A stretch of DNA of 64,000 bases, taken from assembly GCA_000469685.2 (NCBI GenBank), contig LS997564.1, forward strand, positions 31,211,343-31,275,342, given 5' to 3'. The notes under the pieces were generated by a model. That model made no database searches, was not told the DNA's origin, and saw nothing but the letters and a program-made list of their open reading frames with translations. Source of the stretch: Haemonchus contortus (Eukaryota > Nematoda > Chromadorea > Rhabditida > Trichostrongylidae). Shown here piece by piece: positions 50,001-62,000 of the stretch. The translations under genes and the position numbers were made by a program. Each line of letters starts with the position of its first letter. Positions within the stretch are counted from its first letter, which is position 1.

Positions 50001-53000
50001 ATACATAACATACATAACATACATACATACATACATACATACATACATACAAACATACATACATACATACAATACATACATACATACATACATACATACA
50101 TACATACATACATACATACACACACTCATTGAGTGCTTCAGCTTTGTTACTTCCAGGTGCGTTTCAACTCTTATGTGCATCTGTGTAGTCTGGTATGGCA
50201 TCGCTTTTTCCAAGCGTTGGTAGTAAATCTTGAAATGACTTAAAAGATTGTCTAATTTGCCGTCACGGTACCGCTTCAACTAGTGCATCGCAATGATGGC
50301 AAGAATGGGGCTCAGCAACGTGCCGGTGCAACTTCTGTTCGCAGACGATTTGTAGTGAGGGGTCTCGGAAGTATACTAAAGGTGCGGGACAACGCGTGAT
50401 GCATTCAGGAGTCATGATGAACTTTTTTATGCTAGCCTTTTGAGAAGAAGCGTTGTAGCCGCCGCGACACATTTTTTGCTTTCTTCACTTGAATAGCGAA
50501 AAAGTTCCAGCAGACTGACAGTTCAAACTTAGCGGACGTTTTATGGGTCTTTTCGTACACTTCGTAAGCGGAGCTTATCAACCCTCTGTTGTATCAAAAG
50601 TTGCTGACTAGATTAAAGATACGGCTATTCACTCCTAGAACTTGTCTGTAAGGTACTTCCTGAAGGAACAAGTCGAAAAAAAAGCTTCAATCAGATATCA
50701 GGAGATTTTGAGAAGAGAAGTCAAATGCAAAAAAATGGGTGCTCTCAAGAAAATCGTTGGAGTGCGACGGCACTAAGGGTGAAAACCATGTTTTGTAGTT
50801 AATCCATACTCGGAGTGTACCGGTGCAATCGGCTTCGATTCATAACCGTACGGGCGTTTTCAATATCTATATGACCTTGAGAAACCTCCACCAACGACTT
50901 GCATACAGTGGCTAGGATGTAAAAGTCAGTGCTTCTATCTTCCCAGACTAGTCTGGTATTAATGACTCGACCCCTGGAGGACAGATGGATCGCCCCCTGA
51001 CCTAGCCTCTTGCAATCTTGGCATGCTAGTTGAACCGGGAGTTCTGTAAGCCTTTCAAAGTTGGAATTTTTTATCACCAACGTTTCGGCTACGTTGCCTT
51101 CGTCAGAGCCTGAAATGGGTAGAGGGGATTGGCGAGTATCCTGTCAGGATACGATGCATGGACCATATGTGGACACTTGCTACAACACTGATTCTGTAAA
51201 TCTCTTACTGGAATCTATTGCATAATTATAAAATATATGAAGATGAAACCGCCTACTCGATTTTATATTGTGGTTCCTCCTTAGGCAGAACTCCCAAGAC
51301 GTTCCAATTTATCTTCATAGAATCTATAGCTTCTTCTGACATTCCAAAATTCACTAACGTAATGGGTTCTATGTTGACTGAAAAGAGGAAGGAGTGGAAA
51401 AGTGAAGTAGTGTTTCAGGGACAAAATGATTGTCATACAAGCTCCTTACTTATTTTTTCGGTCGTCTGGTGCAAATTTTCTCCATAGGAAGCATTTCCGA
51501 GTACAGTGATTTTAGCGCTGTCCGTGGAAATTTCAGTCGAGATTGTACCTTTCTGAAGTGAACTTTTCCCAGGTCTCATATTGATTCGGGAACCTTTTTA
51601 TTGAATTATTGACAATGGGTCAATACCATAGAACATCCTTTTATATAAGTGAGAATAGTGAGGAGTAGATATGATTATAACTCATATGACTTCGTTTGAG
51701 AGAAGGAGAGTCGAAAAAAAAGCTCAAGAAGAGCTCATAGCCCAGCTCGTTCGAGAGGAACACCACTCTCGTACCGTAATCCGCTCTGACAATGCCATAA
51801 ACCAACTTTGAGGACCTCGGGTTTGTTCTCAATTTATAATAGAATTCAATGTTCAACTCTGAGCATTACTGTACACAATTCTCGACTCTCTATGAAAATG
51901 AAGAAGGGGAAACGGCTTTCCAGTGGGTCAAAGTCCGTTTTCCACATTCCCCCACATATGTAACCTCATAGGAATTCTTCAGGATTCGCTTTTGAGTCCA
52001 AGTTATCAAGAAGTTCAATAGCACAAGTACTTATTTTATGATAGGATCCACATTCAACATGCCTGCGGAATTCATAGGAACGTCGGACTGTAAAAATGTC
52101 ATGATGGCCCGGGCGAACTCATACACATCGATCAAAGGGTCCCACTTTTCTCCCCTACAAATGCCTATTAGTGGATCACCTGGTGCGATTAATGCGCTTG
52201 GAAGAGCTATTGTTGTAGTAACTGGTCCAAGGTGGTTCAACGGCGGTTCAATTTACTTTTTCCAGATCCCTTTTAAGCTACCAATAATGAATTGCAACGA
52301 CTTTGATTTCGGGGTAAGTTTAACTTCCACAGATGCTAGGGTAGGTTGACACTTGCGCAGGTCTCTGCATCTTTCAGCCGACTTACACTGTCAGATCTAC
52401 AGGTATGCAACAGTAGATGCAGTTATGGAGATACTGTAAACTTTAGGTGGTACTATGAATAGTTCACTGCTCAGGAAGCATGGATGACGGGCATCGCTCC
52501 CGAATCCTCATCGTCACGTGCACCCACGCGGTTATCATCCACTGTGTATGGAAATTGTGATCACGACAGTTGTTCCAGTGCAAAATCCCACGCTGGAGCA
52601 TTGGGAGGTGGAAGCGTAGCCCCGCGTAATGCAGCTTATTGTTAGTTCTCGATAAAACTTTTGATGTCTAATTGCAATATAATTTTGTATGGGTTTCAAG
52701 GAGAAAGAAGAGAGAGAGAGCTCGAACATTATTCATACCTTTTCCAAGGTTCTCTTCTCCGCTAGTGGTCGGGAATCATCTTGCTTAACAGTCAGGATGA
52801 AACTGAAATGCTGCCAGTATTTTCGTAAAAGTACCAGCACTAAGCTACACGAGTATGGCCAGTTTTGAGCAACTCGTCATACGTCTGAGAGATGATGATG
52901 ATACTTTCATGATGACGATCGTGATTTCACGGGCTCAAATGAAATCATGAATTTCCAAACAAAAGCAGGACTTGTCGTCTGGGAACTTCCAACCCTTTAA

Positions 53001-56000
53001 CATTCATTGCTCGGAGAAAAGATTGAACATCGGCCTAGAGCTTCTATTTGAGATGAAGAACGTCTTTTGACGTCGGTCCAATCGTACCCCATCTGCCATT
53101 CCAAATTTGAATGCGTATGTGGCTTATATAAAGACATGAGATGGCAGCCGATGTACAAGTGAGCGCTTCTATCTTTCCAGAGCAGTGTGATACCCATTAC
53201 CCGAAACCGGATAGATGGAACGCTTCGTTGCCTTAAAGTGGTATCGAACCTGCACGCAGTTCTCGTGCCACCAAGCACTACGCCATTTTAAATCTCAACT
53301 CTTGTTCATATACAAACTTTCTTATGGTTAGTCTGAGTCGAAGCTCTAACGACACCCAAATTCTTCAGTTAATTGCACAAATATAGGATAGTAGAGCACG
53401 AGTCATGAAGCCTGATAAAGGCGACATACGGGGTTGCTGAACAATATGCAGTGACGGCTCAAGGTTCATTCAAAATGTCCATACCGACCGTGACTGCCAA
53501 CAGAACATGCCGGGTGGTCATCTTGTGTTACAATGCAAAATAAAGCATGCTCAAGATAAATGCAATCAAATGATTGCCCCTGGCCCAACCCGTCTCCTTT
53601 GACACCCGTTTCACCGTGGCTGTTTCGTAGAAGCCTAAAAATCAATTGTCTTGAAAAAGGTGACATTGTCCGGTCTCATTTCTGCATGGGCAATCGTGAT
53701 TTTACTCTAATAATAGTACGCGAAAGGCGAAGACAGTGCAAGGTCCGGGGATCGAATCTTGATACTCGTCCAAGCCAGCCTAGCTTTTCATTCTTCCACG
53801 TCGATTAACCAGTGCCAGACTTATCTGGGAGCAAAGAAACACTGAATTGAAGTTCTGGCTACTATTAGCTAATGTGAAGCTACAGACCAATTCAAGAGGC
53901 CACTACGATTTTGAACGGAAGTCAAATGCAGGTGCACACTCCATAACTGACTTGATCACAGCAAAAAGACTTCATCCTTCGAATACATGAAGTTATGTAA
54001 ACCACGGCTATAACCAAAGACCGCCATAGCCAAATTACAGACCCATATTACATACTCCACACTCAGTGGCTGGATAAAGGAAAACATGATGGATCGCACT
54101 TCATTTCCATGCAAACATTCGAGTCAAATCCCTACAAAACAGCTTTTTATATATTTTATTCAGCTTACCTCCTCGTGGGAATTTCCTCGCGCCAATCCAC
54201 CCTCCAATCTACGTGAAGTTTATTGGGCTTGGATCTAACTATTCGCAGGTCCAACTGAGGAGAAGGAGGAGGTCCTAAAACGGAGAAGTCTTGAAGGCTG
54301 CTATGCTCACTTCATCCAAAACTCAATGGAACAAACCTTCTACAGCGAAAATGTAAATGGCTGTAGTTTGCTTGAACAAGTCCTTCTCCTTTACTAAGCA
54401 CCTGTAGTACAGCTGACCCTTTTCGACGACAATATGTAGAGTTTCGCGACTTTCGGTAGTCCCTGCCACTATGTCTTTCCCATCTTCCTGTAAAAAAAAA
54501 ACTTTCAACCTTCGGAAAATAATAAATTTTATTTCAGTTCATGACTCATTATCGCTTACTTCTAACGAATGAGAGGCATAGTTCACGATAGAAATAGGTT
54601 CCTAGACTTCCCCTCAGAATTACCCAGTGGCCCCCAAGAGTAACATGATAGACGCTGTCATGCACAAGAACTCAAAAGCTAGGACATAATATGAGTCCCA
54701 TTACCGGATCGACCAGATGCCCCTCCCATCGATCGATGATGTGTCAGACGAGCGTCGAGGCGTTATAGATTGCAATATTCACGCCAGGACCCACACGTTC
54801 AGCATGCAATCGCTGTTCAGCAGACCGCCGAGTGATAAGGCGTTGTTTTTCTCCTTTTCTATTATTCTCTTTCATTCTAAATGACATTTTTGGTTACTGT
54901 AGTCAGTATTCGCACCAGGACCCATACGTACGCAATGACGCACATTGTATAGGTCGTACAAACACCCATTCTACTTCAACTTTCGGGTCTGGTAATCGTA
55001 CAGTCTTCTTTTGAGCGATTTTTTTTCGAAACCTTTTATCACTTCTCCAACTTCTCTTTCAATTTTGTCTTAATGTGGATAATCCAAAACTACGTAACCT
55101 ATGCTTTTGTTTAAGCAACTACCACTCAGCTCGGCTAACGCCACGCTTTCCTCCTCCTTATGACAGACTTGTGATAATCGCCTGACCGGACACCCCTTTT
55201 TTGGAACAAAAAACACTTCTCTGAACACGAAATTCGACACGGGACTTATAGGAAGCAAAGGTTTAAATGGTATTCACAATTGTTTCAAGTGATAATAACA
55301 CCATTATCGAATGTCGTTATCAATGGAGCTTCTTTTTTCTATGGATATATCATTAGTTAGGGATCTCACCAAGGAAAGATCCCAAGTTGAAGTGGTCATT
55401 TGAAATGAGACCTACACTGCTGGACGTGTTTTTGGACATTGAGTTCAAATCTGCTTTCCAAATCTGCCAGGCGTTTCTCTGAACGGAGTTACGAGGGTGG
55501 TTTAAGGAACTTAACATAAGAAAATCTAAATTACATGGATGTGCCTCGTTCCTCAACGGCGGTTAGTGTGACGCTTCATGGACGAGAGACTACGGCTCGA
55601 GTTCTTTGGAGGACGGAATTTTTGCACTACATAGAATTTTTCCCTAAGGTTTAGAAAATATCTCTTGGTGATTTTATCCCGTTTTATGACCTTTTCGTGC
55701 TTTGCTGATACCTTCTCCTACCTACCTACCTGTGACCAAGCGGGAGATTCCTTCATGCGCGAGATTCGGATATCCGGGAGAGTAAAATGCATATGATGAG
55801 CAATGATGATGCTAGAGTGGGTGTTGGTGCTAGATTGGGTGGGATTGTGCGTGGCAGCTCCCGACTCACCAACACCGGCACTGTTGATAGTGGACTGCAA
55901 AACCAGAATGGATCGTCCTCGCTTCAGGAATACTAGGATCAACATTCCTTCCGTTCAGAGCCTTCGTGAAGAAGTCTGACCGTCCTGAACTTCGTTTGAT

Positions 56001-59000
56001 ATCCCGAGGGATCCAGTCAGTAACCGCACTGGTCCAACGGTCATCACTATATCGCATAATGTGTCCGGCCCACCTAATCTTCAATATTTTGGCGTAATCA
56101 ACGGCATCCCTGATATTCGTTCGTTGACGGAGCTCGGAACTTCGGATTTCCTTCTGCACTTGCGTGTATGGGGAGGTTCCGAGCATCGTCCTCTCCGAAG
56201 CGCGTTGAGTAACGCTGATAGCGTGCTCATCTTGCTCTCGTAGAGCCCAAGTCTCCTAGGCATACGTCAAAGCACAAAAGACAGCAGTGTCGAAAAGGTG
56301 AGCACGGAGCCAGTGTTCTTGGTCTTCTTCACTTCTCCCTCGATATTCTTGAATGCTCCCCACGCGGCGCGTTTCCTCCTGCACAGCTCCGGAGCCAGGT
56401 CGTTCATCATATTGACTTCCCGACCTAGACACACATAGCTTGAGCATTCGGTGATATTCGTTCCGTTTAGCGTGAAGGGAGCATCAGGTACCAATTCGGT
56501 TTTCATGAACATCGTCTTTATTAAGATCAGTCTCAAGCCGATCTTTCCACAAGCATTGTCAAACTCGGCCAGCCTTCGTTCTGCCTGCTCGATGTTTGGT
56601 GTTATGAGCACGATGTCGTCTGCAAAGCGCAAGTGATCTAGGTAGCTGCCGTCGACCTTCACTCCCAAGTCTTCCCATTCCAAATGACGCATGATATTCT
56701 CGAGAGCGGCAGTGGAAAGTTTAGGCGAAATAGTTTCGCCCTGCCGGACACCTCTCCTTACGTTGACGATGGCTTCCTTGTAGAATAGTGAAATCCTGGT
56801 CGTCAAAATGTCGTAGGGCTCACGAAGCAATATTATATATTGAGTAGGAACAGTCTGGTCGCTCAGAGTTTCAGTTACCATTTCTGTCTCGACGGTGTCA
56901 AAGGCCTTCTTCAAATCGACGAACGTCAGACGTAAAGGCATTCTGCACTCGCGATACTTCGATGAGTCTTGTAAAAGTGTGGATATGATCCACTGTACTG
57001 ACCTCGCCGAAACCCTGCTTGCTCGCATGGCTGTCCTTCATCTAATATTCTCCTGATCCTGTTGAGGATGACACGCGTGAAAAGCTAGAAGATTACAGAC
57101 AGCATGGATTGGGCGATAATTGCCAATATCATCTGGATCTTCATTTCTATTCAGCGACACAGTCTTGCTAGTTTTCCACGACGTGAGCACTTTGCTTTCC
57201 GGCAGGTACCGCGTGAAGAGCCAGCCAGAGTTCTGACATAACTGGTGGAGGACCCTTCAGATGCTTTGGTTTGATCCTATCGGAGCCGGGCGCCGTACAG
57301 TTCTTCACCGAAGTGATGGCATGTCGTATTTCGGGAGGGAGAACCGAAGGAGCGATATACTATTCGTCTTGCCTAAGATGTTGGGTGGGCAGGCAGACGT
57401 GGCTGTCGAAGAGATCCGAGTGGAATACGATAGTCCGAGTGTGACTGCTGCTCTTCTCTCTTTCAGTTCTTCCCTTATCGCTTCTCTGCATAGCTTCCCA
57501 AGTTCGGACGTGTATTGTTGATTGCCTGCAGCTCGCGCGATTCCACGCTGGCGTATCAGCTCGAGCGTCCTAGAAGAGAGTCATCTCTTGGCTACATGCA
57601 GACTCTGCTTTCCTAGGCTATCGTGAAGATGTTCGACGAGCCAGTTGTATTCTTCATCGATGTTTTCGATATCGATTCGTGACATCTGTACTCCTACCAA
57701 ATGTGAAAGCTCTGGGTCCACGGAATCAGGAGTTATGAATTTCCGGCACATACACACCGACGCACAGACACCGACAAACCAGCAGACACACTTGGCGAAT
57801 TGCATACCTTACGTATATAATTCGCTAAGTGTGTCTGTTGGTTTCTCGGTGTGTTTGTGTGTTGGTGTATGTGTCCGATCGGAAATTCATAACTCCTGTC
57901 TTCCTGGATCTAGAGTGTTCAAACTTGGAAGGAGTACGGAGGCAAGATGGGAACACTTACGACAGGTAGCAGGACCGGGCTCCGTTCACAAGGGGCGGGG
58001 CGTCCTCGTTAGACGTTTTGGGCCGCAAATTCACAACACCTGCTTACGTGGACCTAGAGCGTTGAGTTTGGTAGGATTACACTTTCTTATTAACAGTGGA
58101 ACCTCGGCATTTTAATAAGAGATGTAAGATACGACGGGATCGTAGGTACTCTATGACAGGGACTGATAATAACTGATAATAGAAGATAAGGGACCTAAGA
58201 GAGGCCACCTACCGATCGAAATCCTAACGTCTTCGGTATCCATGATGTAGCTTTGATCGTTTAATATGTTTCATTCGATAAGACGGGATTTTAGAGTAGG
58301 GTGACAAAAGTGAGTGGTGATGTGATAGGGACCCATTAGCGGCAATAAGACAAGCTGATGGGAATTTTGTTCATTTCTTGTCCTGCTATCAGATTACGAC
58401 CGCTACCCAGCAAGGTTTGTGGCTTAAGGAAGGATTCTCTTTGCTCGATACCATTTGCAACCAAACGTATCCGACCACCAGTAATTTCAATTGTCATCTA
58501 AGGATATCTCAGTAATGAGAAGGGTCCACTGATGGCAGCTTCTAATATGGTGCATTCACCGCTTGAAACATTTGTAAGAACCGCTCAAGGCTTTGGTTGT
58601 CTAACAGTTGAATTTTTGATGGGTACTTATTAGGTTGAGTCATAAGTCCTCGGACAAAATGATAGCGATGAATTCTAGAGATCATAACTCGAGAAAGAGG
58701 AGATGAAAACAGACGCGCGCGGCATTGTTAGATAGAGTATGAAAGGCTCTTTGACGTTCATGCTCACAGACACACCTGACTGTTTTCTTTCCTGCAACCA
58801 CGCCCCATGATTTCGAGCCGTTGCAACTCCATCTTCGCAACACCATGCTATTTCTTTTTTAATCTGGCCAAGAACCCGCGGGGATCGATAGACGTATTAA
58901 GGAAGTTTACAAGAAGGGTGCTCCTGCTGATGCACAACTCACAAGTGGTACACGATGTTCACATCGAAAATGAAGACCGTCCGGGACGCTGAATTGAGTT

Positions 59001-62000
59001 GGATTTGGAGGTGCTGCGGAGCCAGGTGGAAGGCGATCCGTATCAAACTACTCGTGAACAGGCACTCCTTCTTGGGGAGTCAGCCCACAATTATTCGTGG
59101 ATTGAGGCCAATCGGCACGGTGCGAAAGCTCGGTCGATGGGTGCCTCATGCTTTGAAGCAGTATGACATGGATTTGCGCACCGACTTGGCACTCTCCTCA
59201 CGCTCAAGCGCAGGAAACGGTCAGATATATTCGTTAGAATATATTCGGAAGAGCTTTTTATACTGTATCTAACAATGCCACGCTTGTCCATTTTCGTCAC
59301 CTCTTTTCCGAGTTATGATCTCTAGAAATCATCACTATCACTTTGTCCGAGGACTTATGACGAAACCTAATATTTTTAAGAAAGAGAGTAGAAGATCGAC
59401 GGTTCCAATTAAAGGCGTAAGTACCGACCTTCACTGAATATCCTTTGCACTGCTCCGTTACTCTTGTGTCAACTTTCGTGTACAGGAAACTATTATTTGT
59501 TTCGAAAAAGGAGTGGAGAGTTAGCCGATTACTAAAACTTTGTCAAAGGAAGGAAGCGCGGCGTTAGCCGGGCGAACCGACTGGCAGTGGGATAAGTGAC
59601 CAGATTTCAATTTTTCACCTGGCGTTCCCAATAAGATTGGAGTCCTGGTTTGTAGCCAATACAGGTCAACACTAAGCCTGTTCCAAATTTGACAACTCGT
59701 ACATCTACTTTCAGATCTGAAACCATTAAAGGTATAAACTCTGCGGTATCTGTTAGAGTAATCATTCAAGCTATGGAACTGTGGATGAATGTTTTGCATA
59801 ACTGATTAGTCTGGTCAAATGGGGTTCCGAATTTCAGTTGAGTACTCTGACATATTCAGTTCTAGCAACTCCTATTGCACCTCCACGCATCTATTCGCTT
59901 AAAGGCACAGTTCAGTATAAAAATGGTTCTCCAGTTCTTCCCCTAGGGATACCCAGTGGCCCCGAGCGTGACGGGAAGGACGCTATTGGGTCCATAAACT
60001 GAACAGCTAGAGCATAATATTAGCCCCATTACCGGATCGCCCGGATGCGACGCCCAGCGACCGATGATGTGTCAGACGAGTGTGTGGCGACACAGATATC
60101 GCAATATTCACGTCAGGACCCACAGGTTCAGCACGCAACCTGGTAGTCGTCGATCAGTGAGGCGACGTTTTTCTCCTAACGTATTAATCTCTGTTATTCT
60201 TTTTGCTATTGTGGTCCCGTGCCTAGTTGTCCATCTCAAGGGGGTGATCAAGGTGCGTTTTTTTGCTGTTGTTAGTGGTTTCGCTAAGTTATGCTTATGA
60301 GTGAATGAATTTTTAAAGAACATTTTTGCTTACTGTAGCCAGCTATTTGCACCGGGACCCACACGTACGCAATGACACACATTGCATAGCTCCTTCACCT
60401 TCGCAGCATCCCTCCTTCTTCATTTTTGTGGTGATATTCTCATCCAGCCCACTTTTTAACGATTTTTTTGAAGCTTTTATCATTTCGGGAACACCATTCG
60501 CGCACTCCTTTCGCCTTCATCGCGCTATTTTACACCCTATCTTATATTTTTCGTCATAATCTGGTTTACCCAAAATTATCGTGAACCGTGCCTTAACGAT
60601 TCCAGGTTTTCGAATCCTTGCTGAAAAGCTCAAAACAGAGACTCTTGGTGTTCAACAATCCCGTTTCAGGGATGTGAGCGATAGCTATTCGAGGTTCGAC
60701 TTCTTGACCATGAGTATGATATAGCACCGCCTGCCACATCAAAACTTCTCCTCAAAGTGTCCTTATAAATATAAACAAGCCGCTAAGAGCATCAGCTGAT
60801 TCATCGGTGTGTGCACTGGTGTGTGTTTGACTGATAATTTATTATTCCTGTTTCTTGAGACCTAAAGTGTTGAAGATTCGGTAGGGGTATAGGCGGCAGG
60901 ATGAAATGCTGAGAGTAAGTCCTACGTTTGAACTTCGGGAGCAAGGGACTGCATGAGCGCGACAATTGCCAATTTAGGGTTAGGGCGTTCAGATTTAATC
61001 GAAGTACAGACGGCAGGATTAAGGTACTGGTGGTAGATGATAGGAAGAGCTGAAAAAAGAAGCGCACTAAAGTTGAAAGAGAAGGGGGAGGGGATGGACC
61101 ATGTTACTTAAACACGCATAAGTAGAAAAGGACTCCGCTGATGACGGGAGAAGAGCTCACGAGATAGTCGACTGTGTGTATGGACGGACTTTCGTTCTAT
61201 AACTTCTGTCTTTCTGAGGATGAAAATCTGAAAAGGACGTCGGCGACAGGCCATATGTATAGAAAGGAAGATACTTTCACCCATTCTCTTATCTCAGGTC
61301 AATTGTTTCCGGCAGTGAATTTTCCGCGAGTGAACAGGTGACGCAAAAACTTTGCAATTTTAGGTGTCTACTCGCTTTTACTCCATCTCTTCCCGCATCA
61401 CGCCCACACACGCCTATGTAATTTTGGAATACAGGAGGAAGCGATCATTTCATCAACAGCATAATAGAGGAGTAATTTGAAATTGCGACGATTAGTTTCG
61501 CAGTGACCGGTCGAATCATCCTACGGAAGCCAGATTCTTCTTTTCGAGTTAAGGTTGGCTGCCGCCCACGTCCAGTCGAAATTTGGAGGCTCTGGTACGG
61601 TAGAACAGAGGTAACATTCTCTGCCCAAACACTTATACACATACATACATGCACAACAAACATACCCACACAATATTAGTGCGTTCGTTTTACATAGAAG
61701 GATGTCAGATTCTAGTGTTAGTTTTTGAAATTGCTATTGAGTAGTGGGATAGACACACAACCAGCATACTTAAAGATTGCAGACAAGCGTAAAGACTAGT
61801 ACTGAAATTTAGTAAATTTCATAAACGGTGACTTCATTTGAGTGCACAGTTTACAATAAAAATAAGTTTCGAGAAATATCCTTTCGATTTGCGGCATCCC
61901 CTTCAAGGCACCGTTTACGAAAAATTTTGGGGTACCCTTTTTTGACGGGAATCCATAGAACTACTCTGGAATAAGGCGATAACGCCGAAAAAAGCGCAAG

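Noticed and set aside
39899..50121. Very long open frames (up to about 2,039 codons) of Tyr-Val-Cys-Met or Ile-His-Thr-Tyr repeats
   Set aside because: They are the stop-free translation of the ATAC/GTAT microsatellite in every frame and have no start context or splice support. The flanking coding sequence uses the array as intron.
51218..51487. Plus-strand 89-codon frame
   Set aside because: No splice support consistent with either neighbouring gene and no family signal; length is within chance for this AT content.
53740..53775. tRNA gene suggested by GGGATCGAATC
   Set aside because: Only a B-box-like stretch is present; the arms do not pair into a cloverleaf, so at most it is a SINE remnant.
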